A stretch of DNA of 64,000 bases from Crocinitomicaceae bacterium (GCA_016708105.1 JADJGJ010000001.1:2170001-2234000); one strand, 5' to 3'; counted from the stretch's first letter, positions 17,402-28,000 are shown. The notes: a model not told the origin generated them from the letters alone. Numbers and translations: made by a program.

Positions 17402-18412
17402 ATGAAAATCATGACCGGAAAAAAACAAATCATCCGATTGAACACCAACGAAAATTACTACGGTTGCTCAGGTGCTGTTATTCCGGTGATGGAAAAAAAA
17501 TTGGAGCTGGTAAATCAGTATCCTGATATGTCATTTCGCTTAGAGAAAAGACTGGCAGAAAAATACGGACTCTCTGAAGAGCAAGTAATCACCGGAGCCG
17601 GTTCAGTACGAATCATTGACGGCATCATCCAAAGTCTGGTAAAACCAGATGAAGAAATTCTTTCATTTGATCGCAGTTTTATTGCATATGAGCAACTGGC
17701 AGATGCGCATTACCGAAAACTTATCAAAGTAAAACAAACGGATTTTATTTGTTGGCCAGAAAATTTAAGTACACATATCAGTCCAAAAACACGCGTCATT
17801 TTTTTAGCGAATCCTAACAATCCAACAGGCACTATTATCAGTCATGAGGAACTTGATTTGTTCATGCAAAAACTTTCACCTGAAATTTATTTAGTTTTGG
17901 ATGAAGCCTATTGCGAATATGTGAGTGACTCCAGTTATCCGGATGCGCTAGCACTACTCAAAAAATATAAGAATCTGATTGTATTGAGATCCTTCTCAAA
18001 AATTTATGGCCTCGCCGGACTGCGCATTGGATATGGGTTTATGAACGCTAACCTGGCGAATCAAATGAAAGCTAAACGCATTCCGTTTTTCCTAAATTAT
18101 CTTGCTGAAGACGCTGCACTTGCCGCACTTGAAGATGAAAAATTCATTCAGATTTGCGCAGAAAAAAATGCAATTGAACGAGTCTGGCTGACGGATGCTT
18201 TGCAAAAAAAAGGATATCACGTGATAAGCTCACAGGCAAATTTTCTGTTCGTCTATTTTGAAGATGAAGACCAAAAAGATAAAATCCATCAAAAACTAAG
18301 TTCAGAAGGTTTGATTACGTGCAACCTTACCAGCTTCAACCAAAATAATTCTATCCGCATTGGTCTGGCTGACCGCGAGGTTAATGAGATGGTGGTGCGG
18401 GTTTTGGTGTGA
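17402..18412 (+). CDS. HisC-like aminotransferase (aromatic amino acid type predicted)
   Basis: This 336-residue fold-type I aminotransferase is close to histidinol-phosphate aminotransferase. It has RLNTNENYYG at the start, NPNNPTGT near 138, LDEAYCEY near 167 and RSFSKIYGLAGLRIGYG with the PLP lysine K200. It ends the catabolic operon, 24 bp after the FAD subunit, and there are no other his genes nearby. HisC relatives often transaminate aromatic amino acids, so a role in making the aryl-2-oxoacid for IorAB is plausible. True histidine biosynthesis cannot be excluded from the sequence. ATG at 17411 is an alternative start. Confidence 0.85.
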   Translation: MKIMTGKKQIIRLNTNENYYGCSGAVIPVMEKKLELVNQYPDMSFRLEKRLAEKYGLSEEQVITGAGSVRIIDGIIQSLVKPDEEILSFDRSFIAYEQLADAHYRKLIKVKQTDFICWPENLSTHISPKTRVIFLANPNNPTGTIISHEELDLFMQKLSPEIYLVLDEAYCEYVSDSSYPDALALLKKYKNLIVLRSFSKIYGLAGLRIGYGFMNANLANQMKAKRIPFFLNYLAEDAALAALEDEKFIQICAEKNAIERVWLTDALQKKGYHVISSQANFLFVYFEDEDQKDKIHQKLSSEGLITCNLTSFNQNNSIRIGLADREVNEMVVRVLV

Positions 18413-18555
18413 GTTTTTTATTTAATCTAAGATAAAAATATACTCAGTGAGTCACGTGGGAATTTTATGAGATTGTCATCAATCTGGAAAAAGTCTATGG
18501 AAAATAATAACATAAATCTATAAATTCGCCACTCAAATCTTTGACATCAAACCAA

Positions 18556-18656
18556 ATGCACTCTAAGGAAAAAAAACCGAGGGCTTCATACCTCTTCATG
18601 GCGGTTATCGCAACCTTTTCAGTTACCAAAAAGCGGAAATTATATATGACGGCACC
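18556..18656 (+). pseudogene. Frameshifted 5' part of the four-helix-bundle gene
   Basis: The ATG at 18556 opens MHSKEKKP. In the +1 frame after the 8-A run at 18569-18576 the sequence reads TEGFIPLHGGYRNLFSYQKA, then continues in frame into the downstream ORF. That stretch matches the usual N-terminus of this family. One extra A would join the start to the rest. In the frame of the main ORF there is a TAA at 18564 and no ATG before 18657. The cause may be a mutation, a sequencing error in the homopolymer, or slippage. Confidence 0.7.
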
Positions 18657-19133
18657 GTGTATTTTACCAATCGTTTTTTTAATAAATACGACCGTACGAT
18701 TGGGCAAATGGTGCAGGCGGCTCGCAGTGGCAAACAGAATATTGCAGAAGCAAGTATGGCATCCGCCACATCCAAAGAAATGGAAATTAAACTTACCAAT
18801 GTAGCGCGCGCCAGTTTGGAAGAATTGCTGATAGACTATGAAGATTTTCTTAGGACCAATAAACTAATTCTCTGGAACAAAGAGCACAAGCTGGTTGCTC
18901 GTCTGCGTGAGCTAAACAAATGCAAACCACAGCCAACCTACGAAACTTTTAAAAAAGCTATTGAGCACGAAAGTCCTGAAATTTGTGCCAATACAATGAT
19001 TACATTAATAAAGATTTGCACCTATCTACTCAAACAACAGATAAGACAATTAGAAAATATCTTTATCAAAGAGGGTGGATTACGAGAAAGAATGACCGCT
19101 GCAAGATTGGATGAGAGAAATAAAAATAAATAA
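18657..19133 (+). CDS. Four-helix bundle protein (23S rRNA-IVP family), 5' end broken
   Basis: This 158-residue open frame starts at GTG. It contains the family signatures RTIGQMVQAARSGKQNIAEA, ELLIDYEDFLR and the C-terminal KEGGLRERM. The family was first seen in intervening sequences of 23S rRNA genes but is common as a free-standing gene of unknown role. About 33 homologous residues lie upstream in the same frame without a start codon, so GTG 18657 is only a formal start (see the frameshift entry). It is flanked by non-coding sequence and is probably not part of the operon ending at 18412. Confidence 0.75.
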   Translation: MYFTNRFFNKYDRTIGQMVQAARSGKQNIAEASMASATSKEMEIKLTNVARASLEELLIDYEDFLRTNKLILWNKEHKLVARLRELNKCKPQPTYETFKKAIEHESPEICANTMITLIKICTYLLKQQIRQLENIFIKEGGLRERMTAARLDERNKNK

Positions 19134-19140
19134 ACCACAA

Positions 19141-19194
19141 TGGGACTTTTGAGACAGTTAGGACAATGTCCTGCATGTCCCAAAAGTCCCACCA
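19141..19194. repeat. Inverted repeat after the four-helix-bundle gene
   Basis: TGGGACTTTTG (19141-19151) pairs perfectly with CAAAAGTCCCA (19181-19191), and the loop contains a smaller GGACA/TGTCC repeat. It starts 8 bp after the stop codon. There is no T-run, so a classical intrinsic terminator is unlikely; it may end or protect the transcript. Confidence 0.7.
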
Positions 19195-19290
19195 CACATA
19201 ATAAGACACACCCACACTCATACAATCACTTACTGAAATGAAGAGAATTAGATAGGAGGAGTGAGCGAATTAACCCAATATTTTCCCCTT

Positions 19291-19910
19291 CGTCCTCGCT
19301 ACACTCGGACTCCGACAACACAGACGTTACGCTTTTTCAATCATTAAACGATCCCGACATTACGCTGCGCTGCAGTCGGGATGGATGACGTCAATGTGTT
19401 CTCGTTCGTCCTCGCTACACTCGGACTCCGACAACACAGATTTTACGCTTTTTTCAATCATTAAACGATCCCGACATTACGCTGCGCTGCAGTCGGGATG
19501 GATGACGTCAATGTGTTCTCGTTCGTCCTCGCTACACTCGGACTCCGACAACACAGACGTTACGCTTTTTCAATCATTAAACGATCCCGACATTACGCTG
19601 CGCTGCAGTCGGGATGGATGACGTCAATGTGTTCTCGTTCGTCCTCGCTACACTCGGACTCCGACAACACAGATTTTACGCTTTTTCAATCATTAAACGA
19701 TCCCGACATTACGCTGCGCTGCAGTCGGGATGGATGACGTCAATGTGTTCTCGTTCGTCCTCGCTATACTCGGACTCCGACAACACAGATTTTACGCTTT
19801 TTCAATCATTAAACGATCCCGACATTACGCTGCGCTGCAGTCGGGATGGATGACGTCAATGTGTTCTCGTTCGTCCTCGCTATACTCGGACTCCGACAAC
19901 ACAGACGTCA
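19291..19910. repeat. 116-bp tandem repeat array merging into the phosphatase 3' end
   Basis: Six anchors of CGTCCTCGCTA(C/T)ACTCGGA begin at 19291, 19407, 19524, 19640, 19756 and 19872, giving periods of 116 or 117 bp. Each unit includes a hairpin with arms ATCCCGAC and GTCGGGAT, the first pair at 19351-19382. Units differ mainly by ACGTTACGC versus ATTTTACGC and by CTACAC versus CTATAC. The sixth anchor overlaps the stop codon and last codons of the minus-strand phosphatase gene, so each unit carries a copy of that gene end. ORFs read through the array are repeat artefacts. Confidence 0.95.
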
Positions 19911-22027
19911 TCCACCTGCTCTAAAGTTCCTCTCCACGACTCAAGGTTTTCTGCTAACAATTGTTTTTGAATATCCATTGGTTGGTTAGCAATTGAAAGC
20001 AATAAATTTTTAAAGTTAGCTGACTTATACTTTTTTCCCTTTTCACCACCGAATTGATCTTGAAATCCATCGGTAAAAATATACAAAGTATCTCCAGTGC
20101 ACACCTCAAGTGTATGCGTTGTGAAAGGTGTTCCGGCTGAGAATTTTCCGATGGGTTGTTTATCTGCTTTAATTTCTTCTATCTCTTCTTTTTCTTTTCT
20201 GAAAATCCAAAGTGGATTATTGGCACCAGCCCACTTTAAAAGATAGCGCTGATCTTTTATATCGTCTTGCGCAATTGGATTTTTTTGAAGTACCACCAAT
20301 GAAATATCCATACCATCCTTTACTTCATCATCACTTTTCTCAAATTCACAAATAATAATTTCTCTTGTCTTATCTAAAATTTTACCCGGGTCAGTAATCT
20401 TGTGTTCACGCACGCTTCTGTTGAGTCCGTTGTTACAAATCACGGATACCATGGCTCCCGGCACACCATGTCCGGTACAATCAGCCGCAGCAAAAAAAAT
20501 CAAATCCTCTCTTTTTTCAAGCCAGTAAAAATCTCCTGCTACAATATCTTTAGGTTTATATAAAATAAAACTCTGAGGTAAATTTTCTGCAATAATTCGT
20601 GTTGATGGCAGAATGGCATTCTGGATTCGCTTTGCGTAATTAATAGAATCCATGATTTCTTTATTCTTCTCCTCCACAATTTCTTTTTGGAGTTGCACCT
20701 CAGTATTTGTTTTTTTAAGTAAAGTGTTGGCTAAATTTTTTGCGCGAACGGTGCGAAAAAGTGAAATCCCCAAAATAGTTACTACCAGAATTACCACAAC
20801 CGATCCAATGAGGTAAAACATCATGACACGGGTTTTTGCACGCGCTTGTTCCGCTTCTAATTGAGATAATCTGTTAGATGTATTTAACAATTCAATTTCT
20901 TTTTGTTTTTGTTCAAGATCATATTTCGTTCTCAATTCGCTAAGATTTTGATTGTATAATGACTTTTGAACAGAATCTTTCAATTCAATCAAAGTGCTCA
21001 ACATCTCACAGCCTTTTTTATAATCACCGGTTACCTGATAGAGATCTGCTAACAATTCAAATGCATGTGACTGATAGAGCACAGAAGAACAATCAATAGC
21101 GTAATTAAGCGACTGTTCAGCATAAAAAATGGCCGAGAGATAATTTTTTTTCTTGTAATAAATGGTCCCCATATCCAGGTATGATTTACTCAGCGTTTCT
21201 TTGCTTATGCCTTCAAGGGTTTCTTTTGTTTCCAGAGCCTTTAGGTAATAAGACAAGGCCAAATCAAATTCATTGAGTTTAAAATACAGTGCACCAAGAT
21301 CAGTATAGGTATATGAAGCGCCATAGACGTCATTATTTTTTAATTTTATCTCTAATGATTTTTCAAAAAAGAAAATAGCAGAATCATACTCACCCAACTC
21401 AGTCATTGCAGTAGCAAGATTATTCATTGACCACGATGCATATATTTCACTTAATTCAAGTAAATTCTGGTAGCTGCGTCTGAAATATATTTTAGCCTCA
21501 TCATGCTGCCCGGTTGTTGTGTAGATATTTCCGATACCCATTTGTGCCAATCCAATGCCGTGTTTATAATTATTGACCTGATATTGTTCTTCAGCTTTTA
21601 AGTATGCCTCTAGTGCCTTTTGATAGTCAGACTGTATATCATAGACATTACCTATAGATATATAACATGCTGCAATTTCGTTTGCAAAGTCAGATGTGTT
21701 GTAATTGGCAATTGCATATTCAAGATAGTACAGAGCAGAATCATATCTGCCTTGCTCCGTATAATATCTTCCAAAACTCTCATGACTCAGAATGATGCCG
21801 CTGATATTTTTTTCTTCACGCGCCAAAGAAAGTGCAGTAGCCGACCATTGTTTTGATGCAAGCGTATCTGTACGTAAATAATATGACGACAAGGATAACA
21901 TAGCTTTGAGTTGTGCATTCACATCTGATGAATTGATGGCAACTTGCCTAATACTATCAACATTTACGCAGAGCGCACGTTGAGTCAAAAGAAAAAAAAT
22001 CAGTGCTAAAAAAACAGGAACGCGCAT
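19880..22027 (-). CDS. TPR-repeat membrane protein with SpoIIE/PP2C phosphatase domain
   Basis: This 715-residue protein has an N-terminal signal peptide, tetratricopeptide repeats over about residues 40-350 (YYLEYAIANY, ALEAYLKAEE and similar), a coiled coil, one transmembrane helix (about 401-424, YLIGSVVVILVVTILGI) and a C-terminal SpoIIE-type PP2C serine/threonine phosphatase domain. The metal-site motifs DIVAGDFYW, ADCTGHGVPGAMVS and DGMDISLVV are present. Such proteins are common in Bacteroidota and are thought to convert envelope signals into dephosphorylation of regulators. The C-terminus, DDVCVVGVRV, fits the usual end of the family although it is encoded inside a tandem-repeat unit. 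A SiaC-like DUF1987 protein, the known kind of target of SpoIIE phosphatases, lies about 8 kb away. Confidence 0.9.
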   Translation of the reverse strand: MRVPVFLALIFFLLTQRALCVNVDSIRQVAINSSDVNAQLKAMLSLSSYYLRTDTLASKQWSATALSLAREEKNISGIILSHESFGRYYTEQGRYDSALYYLEYAIANYNTSDFANEIAACYISIGNVYDIQSDYQKALEAYLKAEEQYQVNNYKHGIGLAQMGIGNIYTTTGQHDEAKIYFRRSYQNLLELSEIYASWSMNNLATAMTELGEYDSAIFFFEKSLEIKLKNNDVYGASYTYTDLGALYFKLNEFDLALSYYLKALETKETLEGISKETLSKSYLDMGTIYYKKKNYLSAIFYAEQSLNYAIDCSSVLYQSHAFELLADLYQVTGDYKKGCEMLSTLIELKDSVQKSLYNQNLSELRTKYDLEQKQKEIELLNTSNRLSQLEAEQARAKTRVMMFYLIGSVVVILVVTILGISLFRTVRAKNLANTLLKKTNTEVQLQKEIVEEKNKEIMDSINYAKRIQNAILPSTRIIAENLPQSFILYKPKDIVAGDFYWLEKREDLIFFAAADCTGHGVPGAMVSVICNNGLNRSVREHKITDPGKILDKTREIIICEFEKSDDEVKDGMDISLVVLQKNPIAQDDIKDQRYLLKWAGANNPLWIFRKEKEEIEEIKADKQPIGKFSAGTPFTTHTLEVCTGDTLYIFTDGFQDQFGGEKGKKYKSANFKNLLLSIANQPMDIQKQLLAENLESWRGTLEQVDDVCVVGVRV

Positions 22028-22245
22028 GATGTTTTGACAAGAGTTGTTTGAATGAATTTCGATATTGTGTTACTAAATGTAATGAAAAAGAACATTCATA
22101 CAAGAGGTAGGATATGAAAATGCGGCAAATAGCAAGACAAAAATTATTGACATCATCACTATTTTTGATAACCGTCAGAATCCAAAATCTTTGAAAAAAG
22201 AGAAGAAGTTATAAAGGTTGAGACAAGTAGCTATTAAGCCCTCAG

Positions 22246-23565
22246 CTACAAACTAATTTGCCAACGCACAGCTCCCGAATTCAAATCAATACAGAGCATT
22301 TGTAATTGCCAGATGATGATCAGATTTTTATCTGCATAATCAGCCCAGATGTAATCAAAACTGGGATCTCCGTCAGACATCACGGTTTCAAAAGCGCCCA
22401 TATTATCTGCTTTATCCGGGTCGCGGAATAAACCTTGAGGCATTGTTTTCCAAATTTCTTTAAACGAATTTTCAGAGCAGAAAACATAACTGATTTGCAA
22501 ATGAGAAGTATCACTCACATTTGAGCCGTGCATTAAAAGAATATGGTAAGGTTCAGGTGAAAGTGGAACTCTGTCATAAGCAAAGCCGGAGCCTTCTTTG
22601 ATGTGATCAATGTGTCTCTGAAGATCATCAATTTGGCTTTGATAATCTTCATATTCAAATCGCGTGTGGTAGTCAACTTTTGCTTCAGGATTCATAGATC
22701 CATCTTCGGTTTTCAATAGCGGAAATTTTTCTTCCAACGATGCACAGGAATCCTTGTATAGGTTCATGGTAGCCTGCAAATCTTGTACTTGTTGGGTGCG
22801 CATTTTTTCAACGCGGTTATGATTTACATCCAAAATAATTTCACCGTCTAAAAAACTGAGTTGATTCGCTGCCTCTTCGTAATGCCAGGTGAGTTTATTT
22901 CGACCATCGCCTTGAATGCTCACGTAATTATCTTCATCAAAATAGGCGCAGTTATTTAGCGCATCCATTCCAAAATCAACATCCTTGATGTCAATATCTG
23001 TTTGCGTAAGTGTATTTTTATCGGGATTATATAGATAATGATAATCTTGCATGTCAGACAATAAAATTTCACCGGTTTCAAAATGAAAACCATATTGTTG
23101 ATTGATCAACATCCATTCAGGTCGTGCAAAAGCAAATCCATTGAGTGGGGCAGTTGCTGCTAAATCTTTCTCCGTTTGCAAAACTTCAAGTGTTTTTGGA
23201 TTTCTGCAATGAAAACCCAATTCAGCATTGACACTATAAAGCCACAATTTACCGGGAGTATAACCTAAAATATAAAAGGCATCTTCTTGACCCTCGCCCA
23301 TTTCAATGCGTGAAATTTGTTCACCCGTATTAATATCATACGATGTAAGCCGATACTCAGCATAACCAGAAATATGCGTTACACCACCACCGGATTCTTT
23401 ACTTGTTGCTTGAAATATTTCTTCTTTCGTAATGATAAATGTTCCTTCATCACCCGTGTAAATAAAAGATTGTTCAACATTATCTGCCGCATCATTCATC
23501 ACGTCTTTGTGAAAACAACCGAAGAACGGTAAAACGAGAAATAAAATCAGGAGGTTCTTTTTCAT
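22246..23565 (-). CDS. Lipoprotein, possibly PA2928 family
   Basis: This 439-residue protein has a lipoprotein signal (LPFFGC, Cys17). The mature part has repeating beta-rich segments with SGGGVTHISGYAEYRL, YDINTG and a GKLWLYS motif, which remind me of the PA2928 family, a set of exported proteins with unknown function; this is from memory and not certain. A -7-like box TATCTTAG lies exactly 4 bp before the ATG (23570-23577). The next upstream gene, 25 bp away on the same strand, is a VWA lipoprotein. Confidence 0.65.
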   Translation of the reverse strand: MKKNLLILFLVLPFFGCFHKDVMNDAADNVEQSFIYTGDEGTFIITKEEIFQATSKESGGGVTHISGYAEYRLTSYDINTGEQISRIEMGEGQEDAFYILGYTPGKLWLYSVNAELGFHCRNPKTLEVLQTEKDLAATAPLNGFAFARPEWMLINQQYGFHFETGEILLSDMQDYHYLYNPDKNTLTQTDIDIKDVDFGMDALNNCAYFDEDNYVSIQGDGRNKLTWHYEEAANQLSFLDGEIILDVNHNRVEKMRTQQVQDLQATMNLYKDSCASLEEKFPLLKTEDGSMNPEAKVDYHTRFEYEDYQSQIDDLQRHIDHIKEGSGFAYDRVPLSPEPYHILLMHGSNVSDTSHLQISYVFCSENSFKEIWKTMPQGLFRDPDKADNMGAFETVMSDGDPSFDYIWADYADKNLIIIWQLQMLCIDLNSGAVRWQISL

Positions 23566-23590
23566 TAGACTAAGATAGGAAAAAAGCCTA

Positions 23591-24811
23591 TCAATCTACA
23601 TCAAACACGAATCCCTTGCGTATTGCCTGTTGTTTAACTGCACTGATTATGGCATCCTCAAAACTATCCTGACCAGAATCTGCCATTTCTTTTTTCTTTT
23701 CCTGAATGTATTTCTCACGTTTATCTGCAAGTGTTCTGATTTCTTCCTGAATTTCTTCTCGTTTTAATTTCATTTTCTCAAGATATTTTTCTCTCTCAGG
23801 ATAAGACATTTCTCGCATTACCTTTGGCAATTCTTCTACTTCGATATCAGAAAGTTTAAACCCGGGTTGTTCACTTGCATCAACTAAATCCCAACTTGAA
23901 TTTTTGTAAAGATTTTTATTCCCTTTTACGATAACGCGCTCTGTAGAATTTGAACTACCATAATAGGATGCGTTTACATCTTCTGATTGCATGATATTCA
24001 TTTTATTGAATCCTTTGGTGCCAATAGGAATATACGTTTCATTCAATGATTCATTCAGGGCATTGATTTCTTCATCGAAGGGAGTCTCAATATAGATTGT
24101 AGCTTCATCCATATCAATATTACCATAATAACCTTCAGCCAGATCAGCCCCATCTTTCCATTTTGTTTCAATTCCTTCTTCCATATCTCCGCAAAAAATC
24201 GTATTGATAAAAACTCCATTCGAAATTGCTGTTTCACATGAGTTTTGGTAGTTGGTTTTTCCTTGAGAAAAAGGTTCATTTCCAGCAATCACGATGACTT
24301 GCAAACATTGTGTATCGTCAGCCCAAATTAACTGTTCAAGTGATTGTTCTATTACTTCACCGCAATATTCTTCTCCCCCATTTGTAGTTAAGGCAAACAA
24401 TTCATGCGACAACGTATCAAGGTCAGTAGTGAAAGGTAACACTTGTCTTACGTAACCTTCTCTTGCTTCCAAATCATCATTGCCGTATTCATACAATGCA
24501 ATTTCAAGTGTTGCAAACTCATCATCTTTTTTTGCTTCAGACAAAGCGTTTACAATTTTCCATAGTTGAGATTTTGCTTGCTCAATGAGCCCGTCCATGC
24601 TATTGCTTGTATCAAGAAGCAGTGCTAGTTTGATGGTGTTTTTACTGGCCGCCGAGACATGATGAGCTGTCTTGGCTTCTACCGTATCTTTAATAATAGT
24701 ATTTTCATTTTCTTCTGATACTAAATCATTCCCTGTACATGAGAATAATACGATAGACAAAAAAGAAAACAAAATTTTTTGTTGAGTTTGTTTAGTTATC
24801 ATAACTGTCAT
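23591..24811 (-). CDS. VWA-domain lipoprotein
   Basis: This 406-residue protein has a lipobox SIVLFSC (Cys25) and a von Willebrand A domain from about residue 60, with an intact MIDAS start DTSNS at 67-71. The C-terminal third is highly charged and predicted coiled coil (VEELPKVMREMSYPEREKYL and beyond). VWA domains bind protein ligands through a metal ion, so an envelope protein-binding role is likely. ATG at 24802 (MITKQ) is an alternative start. It lies 25 bp upstream of the 439-residue lipoprotein gene, and the two may be co-transcribed. Confidence 0.8.
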   Translation of the reverse strand: MTVMITKQTQQKILFSFLSIVLFSCTGNDLVSEENENTIIKDTVEAKTAHHVSAASKNTIKLALLLDTSNSMDGLIEQAKSQLWKIVNALSEAKKDDEFATLEIALYEYGNDDLEAREGYVRQVLPFTTDLDTLSHELFALTTNGGEEYCGEVIEQSLEQLIWADDTQCLQVIVIAGNEPFSQGKTNYQNSCETAISNGVFINTIFCGDMEEGIETKWKDGADLAEGYYGNIDMDEATIYIETPFDEEINALNESLNETYIPIGTKGFNKMNIMQSEDVNASYYGSSNSTERVIVKGNKNLYKNSSWDLVDASEQPGFKLSDIEVEELPKVMREMSYPEREKYLEKMKLKREEIQEEIRTLADKREKYIQEKKKEMADSGQDSFEDAIISAVKQQAIRKGFVFDVD

Positions 24812-25036
24812 GAAATTAATTAATACTGATACACTTCACACAAGTCATGTTTACCAGAAACATGAAATGGATATGCTCAAAGAAACTTGAATGAATTCGT
24901 AATTTTTGTTAATGGCTAGTCTTTCAAAAAATAATTAAATCATTTTAACATGACCTCAATTTTTTGAAACTGATAAGAAAATAATTCACATTCGCCAAAT
25001 AATAGATGTACGTTAACTATCGGGTTATTTACTTTG

Positions 25037-28000
25037 TCAATTCCTGATCAACGTAACAGTACCCTGACCTTGAAATTCGGTGCCATTGAAACCTACCCCA
25101 CGATAGACATAAAAATAGACACCATCGGTGCATTGATCTCCGTTTCGGTCAGTGCCGTCCCAACTGTCATTGACATTATAGAACTCACGCACGGTAACTC
25201 CCCAGCGGTTTACTACAATGCATTCAACCGTTTCAATTCCGATGGATTTATAGTAAAAAGTAAATTCGTCATTGATACCATCACCATCAGGTGTGAACAC
25301 ATTTGGCGGTGCAATATCAACTGAATCATACACAATCAACTCACGACAAAGTGTATCTGCGCATCCATTTTTATTCACTGCCGTGAGACAAATAGTATAC
25401 ACACCGGTGGTATAAACTGTATCAAATGTTTCATTGATATCATGAGAAATTACCCATGGAATATTGTCGTAATCAAAATTCCAGTAAAAGGTTGTATCAG
25501 CAAATGGATCATTAGGATTTGCGTAATAGAGCGAGAGATTATCAAAGTGCACTTCAAGCGGAGAATTTCCTGAATACCCTGAAATGAAATACAACGAACT
25601 CATGTCAAAATCAGCAATTGGATTTAGTGAATCAACATGTACAATTTCAGTGAGCGTGCAGCCGTTTTCATCAGTAACTAAAATTTGATAATCACCCGGA
25701 TTTAAACCACCCCAAGTAGAAAAAATCACGCTAGCACCGGTCTGTAAATTGGTCCATTCATACGTATAATCAGGCGTACCACCAGACACTGCGGCATACA
25801 CAACTCCATTACCTGACTGGTAAGAAAATGTTCTGCAGTACGCCGGATCAGATCCAAGTTCAACAAAGATGAGTGAGTCTGGTTGCGTGATAATAAAATC
25901 AATCACATTAGAACAACCATGGTCATCATTCACGGTCAGTACATAAGTTCCGGCCGGCATATTGAATGAACTATCTGCCCAAATTCCACCAACTCCACCC
26001 GGGTTTGGATTCCAGATAAAACTAATATTAGCATAATCACCTTGCCAGTTATACACCGTATCAACAATAGCTGAACCTGTACCACCATAACACAATGCGT
26101 GTGTCAAATTCAGATCAGCATCAATGGCCGCAGGATCAGGAATAAAAACAGAATCAGTCAAGGTGCAACCAGGGCCCAGGGCAACAAAATAATAGTACCA
26201 TCCTGCGTTCAAATTATTTGCCGTATTGCTACCTGTGCTATTAACTTGTGCACCCAAATCATCTTCAATTAAAAATGTTTCTCCACCAACACCATCAATC
26301 AAAAATAAAGTCAATGATGCATCAGAAAATTGATGACAGGTTGGATCATTAAACACCGCATTAATTGATTGCCCATAAACCGTCACCTGTTGTGCTGTTG
26401 AATCTTCAAAACCACAAACTGGGTCAGTTGTTACCAATGAAATTGTGTATGTATTATTTGAAGGATACGTGTGATTTGCAACTGAACCCGATGCATTTGT
26501 ATTATCTCCAAAATACCAATAGTATGACAAACCGGACGTGCCTGTATTTTGCACCTGCACACTGAGAGAGCCGCATGTATCCAGAATATTAAAATCTGAT
26601 ACTACATTATCATTAAACAAAATAATACTTGCCGTATCAGGTAAGCTTTCACAAAAAGCATCACTGTTTGTAACAAAATAATTTACATTACTCAACACGT
26701 TAGTTACGGGAAGAAATGTTCCGGCTGAAATAAAATTTCCGGAAGCTGAATACCAGGTGATACTGCCTGAACCAACTGCATTCAACAGCGCATCAGTGCC
26801 CGGACAAATTGTTGTATCACTAGCTACCGGAGGATTTGGCAACTGGTGATATTCAACCTGCAATGTGTCTGAAAAATCTTCACAACCATTGATATCAATT
26901 ACGTGTAAATAATAATCGCCTGAATCTAAAACTTGAAAACTGTTTGTGCCGATAATGCCATTCCAATAATATTCAGAAAAACCTGCAGGCGCATTTATTG
27001 TTAACGTATCGTAAGGACAAATAGTAGTATCATTTGGCATACTCCATCCGCTGAGTGGGAAACTCATATCAACAAATACGCTGTCTGTTTTAGTAATTCC
27101 GCAATACTGAGTTTCACAATAATACCAACCTTCAGCATACGCATATTCAACAAAAGAAGAACCGCCCAACGGAGCAAGCCAGTTAATAACGGTGTTACCC
27201 GGACCCAGCACTTGAATCATGGCACTATCGCCTGCACAAATTACCGGATCCCATAAATATAAAGTTGGAGAACTATATGCAACTGTAGATTCAAATTCAG
27301 AATTCACCACGCAACCATCAGCAGTTGTTACGTAACAAAAATATTCTCCAATATCAGATGCATATTGTGTAGGATTTGTTCCTAAGGAGTCTCCGGTTGG
27401 ACCAATCCATTGCCAAGCTACACCTCCTGTAACAGTGAGTAAAACAGAATCACCCGGACACACCACCCCATCAATTGGGTCAACTGTAATTTGCGGAACA
27501 GGAATAGCAGGAAAACCATACGCGGCAGAATTAGTACACGTGATACCTTGCACTGTAGTGTCAACATTTGCAAATACATTAATGCCCGTTGTTGGACTAA
27601 ATACAGCGAGCACAGAATCACCATAATTTGCTATGATCTGAGTACCGGTCCAAGTCACATCAGCAGTGTTGTAAACTGCTGTAATCATAACGGTATCACC
27701 CGGACAAGCACTTGCGGGACCATCAACAACAACAATAGGTTGCGGAATAGTATCAACATAAAAACTATCTACCAATTCGTAAAAAACGGTATCACCACAA
27801 TCATTAAAAAGTTGTGCCATTACCTCATGCCAACCGGTGGTGTTTACACAAACATTTTGCGTTGTGGGTGACTGCACTAATAAGGTATCATCTGAATTAT
27901 GTTGAAGGGTATCTAAAAACACTCCATCAACAAACCAGACAGAATAAAGATTAGGTAAAGTACCCCATTGATTAGTAAAAGCGCTGTCAACCAAAAATAC

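Noticed and set aside
17402..18412. Histidine biosynthesis hisC
   Set aside because: HisC-like in sequence, but no other his gene is near and it ends a catabolic operon; left as HisC-like.
2..18412. A complete, proven auxin-degradation pathway
   Set aside because: Ring-opening, hydratase and 3-hydroxyacyl-CoA dehydrogenase genes are not visible, so only a partial pathway is supported.
19291..19910. CRISPR array
   Set aside because: Whole 116-bp units repeat without variable spacers, and there are no cas genes.
19385..19924. Four ORFs (about 60-80 codons) reading MDDVNVFSFVLATLGLRQHR and similar
   Set aside because: They exist only because a 116-bp tandem unit is open in those frames; the minus-strand phosphatase end explains one edge, and there is no ribosome site or homology.
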